Positions 7,842-15,913 of a stretch of DNA of 64,000 bases are shown piece by piece. The DNA is from DATBLE01 sp963841405. Its GTDB lineage: Bacteria; Actinomycetota; Thermoleophilia; Gaiellales; Gaiellaceae. The position numbers were made by a program, and so were the translations under genes. Numbering within the stretch: the stretch's first letter is position 1; the number at the start of each line of letters is the position of its first letter. The notes beneath the pieces are model-generated. The model was not told the origin of the DNA and made no database searches. It saw nothing but the letters and a program-made list of their open reading frames with translations. The DNA lies in assembly GCA_963841405.1 (NCBI GenBank), contig CAWJCM010000004.1, positions 243,384 through 307,383 on the forward strand, read 5' to 3'.

Positions 7842-8525
7842 TCAGCTCTCCTGGGCGGTCGGCCGGACGAGGATCTCGTTGACGTCGACGTGCGTCGGCT
7901 GCGAGACGGCGAACATCACCGCCCGCGCGACGTCGTCCGGCTCGAGCATTCCGACCGGCCGCTCGTCGAAGAACGGCGTGTCGACCATGCCCGGCTCGAT
8001 CAGCGTCACGCGGACGCCCGTGCCGTTCAGCTCCAGGCGGGCGCTTTCGCCCATGGACGTCACAGCGAACTTCGTCGCCGAGTACAGCGAGCCCGGCAGC
8101 GCTCGCCGGCCGGCGAGCGAGGACGTGAGGATCAGGTGACCCTTTGACTCGACCAGGGCGTCGTAGCAGGCCCGGATGGTCAAGGCGGCGCCGTAGACGT
8201 TGGTCAGCACCATCGCCCGCCAGAACTCTGGCGTGTCCGCCTTGAAGCCGCGCTTGCCGCCGAAGCCGGCGTTCGCGAACGCGACGTCGATCCGGCCGTA
8301 CTCGGCGAGCGTGCGCTCGACCAGCGCCTCCTGGTCGGCCCATTCGGTCACGTCGCAGGTGACCGCCAGCCCGCCGAGCTCGCCGGCGAGCGCGTCCAGC
8401 TTCTCGGTCGAGCGGGCGGCGAGGACGACGCGGTACCCCGCCGCCGCTGCGTGTCTCGCGGTCGCCTCGCCGATGCCGCTCGAGGCGCCCGTGATCAGGA
8501 AGACGCGGCCGTCGGCCTCAGACAA
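7842..8525 (-). CDS. SDR-family NAD(P)-dependent oxidoreductase
   Basis: A 227-residue classical SDR with TGASSGIG at the N-terminus, a basic residue after beta-2 (LAARSTEKLD, suggesting NADP), NAGFG, a catalytic Ser (LTSSLAG) and YSATK, then EPGMVDTPFF. Its start overlaps the end of the tautomerase gene by 8 nt. The substrate is unknown. Membership in an operon with a CoA ligase and thioesterase suggests hydroxy/keto-acid metabolism. Confidence 0.9.
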   Translation of the reverse strand: MSEADGRVFLITGASSGIGEATARHAAAAGYRVVLAARSTEKLDALAGELGGLAVTCDVTEWADQEALVERTLAEYGRIDVAFANAGFGGKRGFKADTPEFWRAMVLTNVYGAALTIRACYDALVESKGHLILTSSLAGRRALPGSLYSATKFAVTSMGESARLELNGTGVRVTLIEPGMVDTPFFDERPVGMLEPDDVARAVMFAVSQPTHVDVNEILVRPTAQES

Positions 8526-8700
8526 GCTGCTTCCCGGCCGTTCCCCAGTTCTTCGCGGGAACGCCCTGGATGAGGACGTGGATGTGGTCGGGCGAGGCGC
8601 CGCTCGTCTCGGCGAGCGCGTTTGTCAGGGCCTCGATCATCTTCGGCACCGACTCCTCGTTGACGCGGGTGTCGAACAGCTTGACGTCGATCCAGGGCAT
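8518..8700 (-). CDS. 4-oxalocrotonate tautomerase-family protein
   Basis: A 60-residue tautomerase. After Met removal the N-terminal Pro (MPWIDVKLFDTRV) would be the catalytic base, and the domain continues to IHVLIQGVPAKNWGTAGK, which matches the small 4-OT subunit size and fold. It is the promoter-proximal gene of the four-gene run reading towards the acyl-CoA synthetase. The physiological substrate is unknown; 2-hydroxymuconate is the classical one, but no meta-cleavage genes are nearby. Confidence 0.88.
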   Translation of the reverse strand: MPWIDVKLFDTRVNEESVPKMIEALTNALAETSGASPDHIHVLIQGVPAKNWGTAGKQLV

Positions 8701-8746
8701 CGCTCACTCCTCTCGATACGTGACGGAACAGACGACGATAACGCTG

Positions 8747-9391
8747 TCAACGCTGAAGGAAGGCCAACACCGCGAGCACGCGACGGTTGTCCTCCGGAGC
8801 CGCACGGATTCCGAGCTTCGTAAACGCCCCTCTGATGTGCGTCTCGACCGTCTTGGGGCTCAGCCAGAGCGCCCGGCAGATCCCCTGGTTCGAGCGCCCC
8901 TCGGCCATGAGGGTGAGGATCTCGCGCTCGCGCGGTGTGAGCTCCTCGAGCGGGTCGGCACGGCGGGGGCGTGCGAGCAGCTCGTCGACCACGGCCCGGT
9001 CGACGACGCACTCACCCGCTGCAACACGTTCGATCGCGTCGAGGAGCTGCTCGACGCGACCGACGCGCTCCTTCAAGAGGTACCCGGCGCCGGCGGGCTT
9101 CTCCTCGATGAGCCGGAGCGCGTACTCGGCCTCGAGATGCTGCGAGAGCACGAGGACGGCGATGTCGGGATGGCGCGCACGGATCTCGCGCGCAGCACTG
9201 AGGCCCTCGTCGGTGTGGGTCGGCGGCATTCGGATGTCGATCAGCGCCACGTCCGGGTGCACGTCGCGAACGCTGGCGAGGAGCGCGTCGGCGTCGTCGA
9301 CCTGCTGGACGACCTCCACGCCGTGCTCGGCGAGCAGGGTCGCGATCCCCTCGCGGATCAGCGGCGCATCGTCGGCGATTACGACGCGCAT
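8747..9391 (-). CDS. NarL/LuxR-family response regulator
   Basis: A 214-residue two-component regulator. The receiver domain has acidic residues near the start (VVIADDAP) and the phospho-acceptor Asp in DVALIDIRMPP, with Lys in LLKERVG. The C-terminal LuxR-type helix-turn-helix is LTPREREILTLMAEG followed by LSPKTVETHI. ATG 9391 was chosen because the receiver begins there and an upstream Arg/Pro-rich extension looks non-coding. It overlaps the histidine kinase 3' end by 13 nt. It is the likely ligand of the double-dyad sites at 11114 and 13591 (inference). Confidence 0.92.
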   Translation of the reverse strand: MRVVIADDAPLIREGIATLLAEHGVEVVQQVDDADALLASVRDVHPDVALIDIRMPPTHTDEGLSAAREIRARHPDIAVLVLSQHLEAEYALRLIEEKPAGAGYLLKERVGRVEQLLDAIERVAAGECVVDRAVVDELLARPRRADPLEELTPREREILTLMAEGRSNQGICRALWLSPKTVETHIRGAFTKLGIRAAPEDNRRVLAVLAFLQR

Positions 9392-11073
9392 GGGAAGTCG
9401 GCGCGGACGGCCGTGCCGGTCCCTACGGGGCTGTCGATCGTGAGGGTCGCATCGAGCGCGTCGAGCCGGTCGCGAAGCCCGGCAAGGCCCGACTCCGGCG
9501 CGATGCGGGCGCCGCCGACGCCACTGTCGCACACGCTGACCCGAAGCGCTCCGTCGCTCCGGTCGAACACGACCGACGCCTCCGTCGCGGAGGCGTGCTT
9601 GACGACGTTCGTGAGCGCCTCGGCCACGACGAAGTACGCGGCCAGCTCGATCTTGTCCGGGACGCGCGCCGAAATCGAGCCGTGCACCGTCACGGGAAGC
9701 GGTGTCCTGCGCGCCAGCGACACGACGGCAGCCTCGAGCCCCTCGTCGCGGAGCAGGGTCGGGTGGATCCCGCGGGCCAGCTCGCGCAGCTCCCTGATCG
9801 CCTGCTCGATCTCGTCCTGCGCGCGCGAGAGCGCGGCGGCCGCGCTCTCGTCGGCTCGCGATGACTCGAGCCCGAGCGCCATGGACAGCGTCACGAGCCG
9901 CTGCTGCGCTCCGTCGTGGAGGTTGCGCTCGATCCGGCGTCGCTCGGCGTCGGCGGCGGCGACGATCCGGCCGCGGGAGGCACGCACCTCCGCGAGCTGG
10001 GAGCGGACCTGCGCGGCAAGGCGTTCGTTCTGGAGCACGAGGCCCGCCGTCGCGCGCACCGACTCGACGAGCCCCGGCTCGTCCAGGAGCGCGGGATCAT
10101 GGACGAGCACGGCGATCTCCTCGCCGCCGGAGGTCAGCGCCGTCATCGCCCGGTCACTCTGCCGGGGCAGCTCGGTCGCGTGACCGGCGGCGTCAACGTA
10201 GCGGCCGTCGTCGAGCCGGTACGCAAGCTCGAGCGTCGGGTCGCCGAGCGCCTGAGCAAGCCGGGCGCGCATGTCGGCTGCCTCGGTGCTCAGCTCGACG
10301 ACCAGCTCCGACGCCTGCGGCCTGTGCAGGCGCGACCAGCCGATTCCGGCGACGACCCCGATCGGGAGCGAGATCGCGACCAGCCGCGCGATCGTGTCCA
10401 GCGGCGACGAGCTTACGTCTGTGGCGAGGAGCCAGCAGAGGAAGCCGGCGCCGGTCGCGGCCGAAACGGCGGCCGCTAGCAGGAGCGGCGCCTGCGCGCG
10501 TCGTCCAGGGCCTTGCAGGGTGAGCAGGCGCCGGGCGACGAGGCCCAGCACTGCCGCGCCGACGGCGAGGGCAACGATCTCCTGCGCACGGTGGGTGACG
10601 TGCTCGTTGGAAGACGCAAATGCGACCACGATCTGCCCGCCCGCCGCCGCTGCGTATGCGGCGGGGATCAGGACGCGGCTGGCGGCCGTCCACGGCCGCC
10701 CCTCGGGAAACGTCAGCACGAGCTGGACGAGGATCGCCGCCCACAGCCAGCCCAGCAGCACGCCGATCGTTCCGACCACGCGGGTGCTCGTCCACGCGAG
10801 ATCCGCGCCGAGGAGGGCGAACGCGGCTGCCGCCAGTAGCCAGGTCGCTGCTCGCCACCGGGGCCGCTCCAGCGCGACGAGCGCCGCTGCGACCAGGCTC
10901 CACGCGAGCGCGAGGTCAGCGGCGATCCGCGCGCCGGAGACGTGCTCGTGGACGCCCAGCCACCCGATTGCGAGGCCCGCGGCGACCGCGGCGGGGAGGA
11001 GCAGCACCGGGTCACGAACCGGGGCACGAACCGGGTCGCGTCTCCGGGCAACCCTGACAGCGGTGGACGCCAT
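9379..11073 (-). CDS. Membrane sensor histidine kinase (HisKA_3 type)
   Basis: About 564 aa from ATG 11073 (an ATG 33 nt upstream and a GTG at 11136 are also in frame). The N-terminal half has a series of hydrophobic helices, probably eight (for example LLLPAAVAAGLAIGWLGV, TWLLAAAAFALLGADLAW). A GAF-like region with DPTLELAYRLDDGRYVD follows. The dimerisation/phosphotransfer segment ERRRIERNLHDGAQQRLV contains the phospho-His. The ATPase domain shows VVAEALTNVVKHA (N box), CDSGVGGA and GLAGLRDRLDAL with GTGTAV. It senses an unknown signal at the membrane and is co-transcribed with the NarL-type regulator. Confidence 0.92.
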   Translation of the reverse strand: MASTAVRVARRRDPVRAPVRDPVLLLPAAVAAGLAIGWLGVHEHVSGARIAADLALAWSLVAAALVALERPRWRAATWLLAAAAFALLGADLAWTSTRVVGTIGVLLGWLWAAILVQLVLTFPEGRPWTAASRVLIPAAYAAAAGGQIVVAFASSNEHVTHRAQEIVALAVGAAVLGLVARRLLTLQGPGRRAQAPLLLAAAVSAATGAGFLCWLLATDVSSSPLDTIARLVAISLPIGVVAGIGWSRLHRPQASELVVELSTEAADMRARLAQALGDPTLELAYRLDDGRYVDAAGHATELPRQSDRAMTALTSGGEEIAVLVHDPALLDEPGLVESVRATAGLVLQNERLAAQVRSQLAEVRASRGRIVAAADAERRRIERNLHDGAQQRLVTLSMALGLESSRADESAAAALSRAQDEIEQAIRELRELARGIHPTLLRDEGLEAAVVSLARRTPLPVTVHGSISARVPDKIELAAYFVVAEALTNVVKHASATEASVVFDRSDGALRVSVCDSGVGGARIAPESGLAGLRDRLDALDATLTIDSPVGTGTAVRADFPCAS

Positions 11074-11586
11074 CGCCTGCAAATCGTCGCACAACAGACT
11101 CCACATCTGGGCTGAGGGTTTTCCCTGGACTTCCACCGACTTCAGGGTGATCCCCGAAGCTCAGCGTGAGGGATCGGTGGTTCGATCAGGCGCATGCGCA
11201 ATCGCCCTGCTCACCAAGACCGCGATCTTCGCGCTCGTCGTCGGGTGTCCCGCGCGGCGTGCGCACTCTGGGTTCCCGACGGCCACGCGCAGCTTCCACG
11301 TGCGCAGACGTGTCTGGGCGCGCAGCCTTGCGACACCGTTCGACCGGACTCTGACCGTGCATCTGATCCGTCGGGCGGAAGTCACGATGATCGGCGACGA
11401 CGGGAGGGCGATGCGGCCGACCGGTCGGCGTGGGATGACTGACCTACCGGGTGTGCGGGGGAGCGGTCGGTGGCGATCCGTGACCGCGCCGGACAACGTC
11501 GGCCGGCGAGTCGTCCTCGGAGTGGGCGACTCCTTGATCAGCTGGGGCGAGCTCGAGCTGGCTGGAATCCTCGAGCGACGAGGTAG
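11074..11586. other. 513-bp intergenic region with no convincing gene
   Basis: The region lies between the histidine kinase and the beta-propeller gene. It contains the first double-dyad motif near the kinase start. One frame reads ACAIALLTKTAIFALVVGCP after the motif, which looks like a decayed signal peptide, and stays open to 11590. It has no ATG and no recognisable domain, so I do not call a gene. Confidence 0.5.
11114..11188 (+). promoter_or_regulatory. Double-dyad regulatory motif, copy 1
   Basis: Two inverted repeats, AGGGTTTTCCCT (11115-11126) and AGGGTGATCCCC (11144-11155), start 29 nt apart, and similarity to copy 2 continues to a TTCGATC block at ~11181. It sits 41-86 nt upstream of the kinase ATG. 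It is probably an operator for dimers of the adjacent NarL-type regulator, or a conserved promoter. Confidence 0.6.
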
Positions 11587-13578
11587 ATGATGAGCGGTGT
11601 GCCTGACCCCGAATCGCCCCGCCGGCGATTCCGGCTCGTGGTCGTAGTGGTCTCGCTGGCCGCCGCGGTGATCGGATCCGTCCTGCTGGCGACGCGGGGG
11701 TCCGGCTCGGACGTGACCACCCGGGGCGTGACCGCGACGCTGCGCGTCCCGGACCATCCCGGGTCGGTGGCTGCGGGGAGAGATGCGCTCTGGCTCGCGC
11801 TCACCGATGCGCAAAAACCCGTGCGCGACCGGCCGCTCCTCCGTCTCGATCTCGCCTCCGGAACGATCGTGCGCAGTATCATCCTCCCCGGGCAGGCCCG
11901 ATACCTGTCGCGCGTGGGCGGCAGGCTGCTCGCTTCCGTCGAGCACGTCGGCGGCGCCGGATCCGGTCCGAGCCTGATCGTCGGCCTGGACTGGCGGAGC
12001 GGCCGCGTGCTCGTGCGCCGACTGTTTCCGACGGTGGTGGGCCCCCTGGCGGTGGACGGAAAGGACCTCTGGGCGTTGCAGGTCAAACCGGCGGCGCTCC
12101 TCCGCCTCGACTCACTCACACTCCTGCCGAAGGCGGCTCCCCTCCCGCTGTCGCCGGGGAGGGCGCTCGGCCTCGCCGTCGGCGGCGGCTACGTCTGGGC
12201 GACGGCATCGGATGAGGGGGACGTGCTTCGCATCGATCCCCGAACGGACGCGATCACACGGGCGCACGTTGGCGGCTTCCCGGTGGCCGTGGCGTTCGAG
12301 TCGGGGAGCGTCTGGATCGTCGATCGCGACCAGCGGGAGGTGGATCGTCTCGACCCGCAGACACTGCGCCCGGTTGCGAAACCCGTTGGAGTCGGTGGCG
12401 AACCCGCCGGGCTGGCGAGCGGCGGTCGGTATCTCTTCGTCGGCGATGTCCTCGAGGGAACCGTCACTCGCATCGACGTGGGTTCGGGGAAGATCACAGG
12501 CCCGCCGGTCCGCGTTGCGGCCCGGGCGAAGAGTGGGTCCGGTCTCGCGCTCGCGTCCGCCGGCGATTCGGTCTGGGCGAGCAGCTTCGCATCGAGCTCG
12601 TTGACCCGGGTGAGCGCAACGTCGACTGCACCCGCTCCACGAGCGGTGATCGCGAGCAGTAGGCCGACAGGTGCAATCGGCGGCCGCAGGCTGCCGCCCG
12701 GCAGCAAGGTCGTCGCCCGGATTCCACTTGGACGCGGTGCTCCCCCGCCGCTCGGGGGCGGCGCGTTCGCCGTCGGCGAGGGAGCGGTCTGGGCGATGAG
12801 CGACGCCGCGTCGACCCTGTTTCGGATCGATCCGGCCCGGAATGCCGTCGTCGCACGGATCAAGGTCCTTTCTCCCCCCGAGTCGATCGCCGCCGCCGGC
12901 GGCGCCGTCTGGCTCTCCGACCCTTCGAAAGACATGGTCGTGCGCATAGATCCGGCGACAAACAGGGAGACGAGCATTCAGGTCGGGCCGTATCCGGCCG
13001 GCATCGCGGTCTCGCCCGGCGCCGTCTGGGTGGCCAACGCCGGTGGCCCGAGCGTCTCGCGCATCGATCCGGCCACGAACCGCGTGGTGGCGACGATCCG
13101 CGTGGGGCCGAAAGCCGCCTGCTGCTCCGATCACATGAACCTCGTCGCCGCGCCCGGTGCTGTCTGGGTGGCGCTTCCGAACGCGAACGCATTCGTGCGC
13201 GTGGACCCGGTGCGAAACACGGTGGTCGCTACGGTGAAGGTTCCGTTTGCGCCCTGCGCGTTCCTGGCTGTCGATCGGAGTGGGATCTGGTCCGCCGGCG
13301 GTAGCTGCGCCGACGTGGTCGCCCACGTAGACGCCCGAACGCACAAGGTCACCTCCAGGGTGTATGAGCCACACCCGGTGGGACTCGCTCTCCTCGACGG
13401 CTCGGTCTGGGTCGCCGTTATTGACTCTGCAAATGTCGATCGGATCGACTCTCGCACCGGACGAGTCGTCGGCAGGCTGCACGTCGGAGGAACGCCGGTA
13501 CGGCTCGGCGTCGGCTTCGGCTCGGTCTGGGTCGACGACGACAACGGGCGCCTGCTGCGCATCCAGCCGCAGCGCTGA
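11587..13578 (+). CDS. Membrane-anchored/secreted beta-propeller protein (YVTN/Vgb-like)
   Basis: A 663-residue protein with a basic N-terminus (SPRRRFRLVVVVVSLAAAVI), then one transmembrane helix or uncleaved signal anchor, and an extracellular part. About fourteen repeats of ~43 residues follow, each with a hydrophobic 'GAVWV/DSVWAS' strand and an 'RIDPATNRVVATI' strand. This matches two six- or seven-bladed propellers of the YVTN/virginiamycin-B-lyase-like superfamily, joined near residue ~360 by a Pro/Arg-rich linker. Two Cys (KAACCS) and another pair (FAPCAF, GGSCAD) occur in the second propeller. No catalytic His/Glu set of a true lyase is evident, so a binding or scaffold role is more likely. 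Regulation by the nearby two-component system is plausible. Confidence 0.85.
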   Translation: MMSGVPDPESPRRRFRLVVVVVSLAAAVIGSVLLATRGSGSDVTTRGVTATLRVPDHPGSVAAGRDALWLALTDAQKPVRDRPLLRLDLASGTIVRSIILPGQARYLSRVGGRLLASVEHVGGAGSGPSLIVGLDWRSGRVLVRRLFPTVVGPLAVDGKDLWALQVKPAALLRLDSLTLLPKAAPLPLSPGRALGLAVGGGYVWATASDEGDVLRIDPRTDAITRAHVGGFPVAVAFESGSVWIVDRDQREVDRLDPQTLRPVAKPVGVGGEPAGLASGGRYLFVGDVLEGTVTRIDVGSGKITGPPVRVAARAKSGSGLALASAGDSVWASSFASSSLTRVSATSTAPAPRAVIASSRPTGAIGGRRLPPGSKVVARIPLGRGAPPPLGGGAFAVGEGAVWAMSDAASTLFRIDPARNAVVARIKVLSPPESIAAAGGAVWLSDPSKDMVVRIDPATNRETSIQVGPYPAGIAVSPGAVWVANAGGPSVSRIDPATNRVVATIRVGPKAACCSDHMNLVAAPGAVWVALPNANAFVRVDPVRNTVVATVKVPFAPCAFLAVDRSGIWSAGGSCADVVAHVDARTHKVTSRVYEPHPVGLALLDGSVWVAVIDSANVDRIDSRTGRVVGRLHVGGTPVRLGVGFGSVWVDDDNGRLLRIQPQR

Positions 13579-13590
13579 AGTTCTCGCACC

Positions 13591-13665
13591 GAGGGTTTTC
13601 CCTGGATCAGAGCGGATCTCAGGGCGATCCCCGAAGTCGAGAGGGCCAGTGGGTGCTTCGATCGA
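13591..13665 (+). promoter_or_regulatory. Double-dyad regulatory motif, copy 2
   Basis: AGGGTTTTCCCT (13592-13603) and AGGGCGATCCCC (13621-13632) with the same 29-nt offset as copy 1, followed by a matching TTCGATC block. It begins 13 nt after the beta-propeller stop and ends ~45 nt before the SRPPD-protein ATG, so it is placed as the promoter or operator of that gene. Confidence 0.65.
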
Positions 13666-13708
13666 CCCGTGACCGCACAGGGCGGTCGGCCAGACGAAGG
13701 AGGCGGCG

Positions 13709-14344
13709 ATGACCACTTCGACCTATCTGATCCGGATCACCCGGCTGCTCGTGCTGTGCGCGGTCGTCGCCGGGACGGCGGCTTCGGTCGCCGGTGCATA
13801 CGACGCCGGCCAGATGTCGTACGGTGAGCGCTGGCAGGGAGTCGACCAGAACTACCGGAGCGTCGGGACGAGCAACATCCCGACGCCTAGCGGCCTGAAG
13901 GCCGACCGCTTGCGGCTGCAGGCGATGGCGCAGGTCCACAAGCAGCAGATCCAGGCAGTCCCCGACGTCGTCGAGCGCTACGCGGCGACGCATGGGGGCC
14001 GAACTCAGTCGGTCGTCTCGCGGCCGCCCGACATCAGCGACACGGCGAACTCGCTCGCGGCGTCTGCCCCTGACGTCTTCGAGCGGTTCGCGGCCGTTCA
14101 CGCGGACGGTCTCGGCATCTCCTCGAATGCCGCGTCCGTCTCGCGGCCGCCCGACATCAGCGACACGGCCCTGGCCGTGCAGTACGCGTCGGCGAGTCCG
14201 TCCAAGACCGGGTTCAACTGGGGCGACTGGACGATCGGCCTGGCGGCGGGGTTCGGTCTCGCGCTGGTGGTGGCCGGCGGCGTCCTCCTGGCGAGCCACC
14301 GGGTTGCGCGGATCGGCAAGACCGGCGCTACCGCGGCTGGCTAG
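13709..14344 (+). CDS. Secreted, C-terminally anchored SRPPD-repeat protein (paralogue 1)
   Basis: A 211-residue protein of unknown function with a strong GGAGG before the ATG. The N-terminal helix (LLVLCAVVAGTAASVAGAY) is a signal peptide or anchor. The middle part carries two exact copies of SRPPDISDTA, each close to a 'PDVxERxAAxHA/G' block. A C-terminal segment GFNWGDWTIGLAAGFGLAL plus VVAGGVLLASHRV is a transmembrane helix followed by basic residues. The topology suggests an exported domain tethered by the C-terminal helix. A paralogue with the same architecture lies at 36082-36603. No enzymatic motif is seen. Confidence 0.8.
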   Translation: MTTSTYLIRITRLLVLCAVVAGTAASVAGAYDAGQMSYGERWQGVDQNYRSVGTSNIPTPSGLKADRLRLQAMAQVHKQQIQAVPDVVERYAATHGGRTQSVVSRPPDISDTANSLAASAPDVFERFAAVHADGLGISSNAASVSRPPDISDTALAVQYASASPSKTGFNWGDWTIGLAAGFGLALVVAGGVLLASHRVARIGKTGATAAG

Positions 14345-14381
14345 GTCACCAACCTCCCTGGCGAGTGCGGTCGGCGTCGAG

Positions 14382-14416
14382 CGAGGGGCCTCACCAGAGG
14401 CCCCTCGTCCTTTCTC
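14382..14416 (+). terminator. Rho-independent terminator after the SRPPD gene
   Basis: A perfect 11-bp stem CGAGGGGCCTC / GAGGCCCCTCG (14382-14392 and 14397-14407) with an ACCA loop, followed by the pyrimidine-rich TCCTTTCT. It ends the SRPPD transcript and also separates it from the convergent cupin/molybdenum hydroxylase operon. Confidence 0.8.
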
Positions 14417-14424
14417 CCTGCCTG

Positions 14425-14814
14425 TCAGCGCTCGACGTGCTGTGCGCCGCCGTCCGGGCCGAGCACCAGGTCGCGGTCGCGGTCCGGCACATGGTCGAGC
14501 GGGACGGGAGAGAGCGCCTCGACGAACTGCGCGCCGTTCTCGGTCCGGACGGCGTGCTCGACGCCGCGGTTGATCACCGCCCAGTCCCCTGCCCGCAGCG
14601 TGCGCGTCTCGCCGTCGACGGTCAGCTCGAGCTCGCCCCCCGTGACGACCATCACCTGCTCGGTGTGCTCGTGCGCGTGCGTGTCGACGCCGAAGCCGGG
14701 GTCGTAGTTCACACGACAGACGAGCGCCTGCTCGCCACCTGCCGCGTGGATGTTCACGCCGGGGCGGAACTCCCAGGCATCGACGCCGTTCCAGCTGCCG
14801 AAGGGGCTAGCCAC
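14425..14814 (-). CDS. Cupin-domain protein, end of the molybdenum hydroxylase operon
   Basis: A 129-residue single-domain cupin. The metal-binding motif is DTHAHEHTEQVMVVTGGELEL (His, His, Glu), with the second His in INRGVEHAV. Its start overlaps the end of the molybdopterin C-terminal subunit gene by 8 nt, so it is the last gene of that operon. A small-molecule dioxygenase/isomerase or sensor role is possible; the substrate is unknown. Confidence 0.82.
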   Translation of the reverse strand: MASPFGSWNGVDAWEFRPGVNIHAAGGEQALVCRVNYDPGFGVDTHAHEHTEQVMVVTGGELELTVDGETRTLRAGDWAVINRGVEHAVRTENGAQFVEALSPVPLDHVPDRDRDLVLGPDGGAQHVER

Positions 14815-15913
14815 CGACGGGGAAGCGGAAGCGCGAGCCCTCGGCGGCGACGGTGTTGACGGAGAGATCCTCGTCGAAGATCACCCACTTGCCGTCTTCG
14901 CGCGGGCCGCGATCCTTCCGCTCCAGCGCGCGCAGCACCCGCTCGGGCGTGACCGGGAGCTCCGTCACCCAGACCCCGATCGCGTCGTAGACCGCTGCCA
15001 CGATCGCCGGCGGCTGCGGGTTGTTCGCCATCTCGCTGATCCCCTTCGCCCCGTAGGGGCCCGACTCGGAGGGGTTCTCGATGATGATCGTGTCGATCTT
15101 CGGCAGCCCCTTGATGCCGGGCGCGAGGTACGAGCCGAACTCGCTGCCGCGATGCTCTGCGCTCGGGTAGTAGGGATAGCACTCCTCGAGCACGCCCAGT
15201 CCGAGGCCCATCAGCGCGCCGCCCTGGATCTGCCCCTCGACCAGCGTCGGGTTGATCGCCCGGCCGACGTCGAAGCACTGCCACAGATGCTCGACGCGGA
15301 CCTCGCCGGTCTCGTCGTCGACCTCGACCTCGGCGGCGCAGGCGGCGTACGAGATCGCCGCGTGCGGCGGGCCGTCGACCTTGCCGGTCTCGGGCTCGAC
15401 GATCGCGGCGTACGGGTTCAGATGGGCGCCGGTGCCCGTGATCAGCTCGCCGTGCGTCCAGGTCGCCGCCGCCGCGACGTCGGGGACGCCGATCTTCTTC
15501 TGCGGTGCGCCCTTCGCGATCACCTCGCCGTCGACGACCTCGAGGTCGTCGGGGGCGATCTCCAGTTCCTTGGCGGCGATCTCGAGCAGCTTCTGCCTGG
15601 CGCTCAGCGCCGCCTTCTCCACCGCCTTGCCGGCGACGAAGGTGGCCCGAGACGCGAACGTGCCGGTGCAGACCGGCGACGAGTCGGTGTTCGAGTTGTC
15701 GTAGGTGATCCACTCGTAGGGGACGCCGAGCGTCTCCGCGACGATCTGGCTCTGGATCGTCTTCGAGCCGTTGCCGATGTCGGACGTCCCGGAGAAGACG
15801 TCGACGCGGCCGTCCGGCTTGATCTTGATCCACGCCTGCGACGGGTCGCCGTTCTGGTTCATGCCGGTCGGGTACTCGATCGCGGAGATCCCGCGGCCCG
15901 TGTGCTTCGCCAT
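14807..15913 (-). CDS. Molybdenum hydroxylase large subunit, C-terminal half
   Basis: A 368-residue protein matching the C-terminal half of the ~800-residue molybdopterin subunit of the xanthine dehydrogenase family. It contains GTSDIGNGSKTIQSQI, TGTFASRATFVAG, EVRVEHLWQCFDVGRAINP, EGQIQGGALMGLGLGVLEE and SGPYGAKGISE, whose Glu occupies the position of the catalytic base of the family. It starts at ATG 15913, which overlaps the TGA of the N-terminal half (TGATG). Both halves together (823 aa) equal the usual length, so this is a split subunit as in nicotinate dehydrogenases, not a decayed gene. The substrate is unknown. Confidence 0.88.
   Translation of the reverse strand: MAKHTGRGISAIEYPTGMNQNGDPSQAWIKIKPDGRVDVFSGTSDIGNGSKTIQSQIVAETLGVPYEWITYDNSNTDSSPVCTGTFASRATFVAGKAVEKAALSARQKLLEIAAKELEIAPDDLEVVDGEVIAKGAPQKKIGVPDVAAAATWTHGELITGTGAHLNPYAAIVEPETGKVDGPPHAAISYAACAAEVEVDDETGEVRVEHLWQCFDVGRAINPTLVEGQIQGGALMGLGLGVLEECYPYYPSAEHRGSEFGSYLAPGIKGLPKIDTIIIENPSESGPYGAKGISEMANNPQPPAIVAAVYDAIGVWVTELPVTPERVLRALERKDRGPREDGKWVIFDEDLSVNTVAAEGSRFRFPVGG

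Noticed and set aside
12112..13716. Long minus-strand open frame opposite the beta-propeller gene
   Set aside because: No family features. The plus strand shows regular propeller repeats and a signal anchor.
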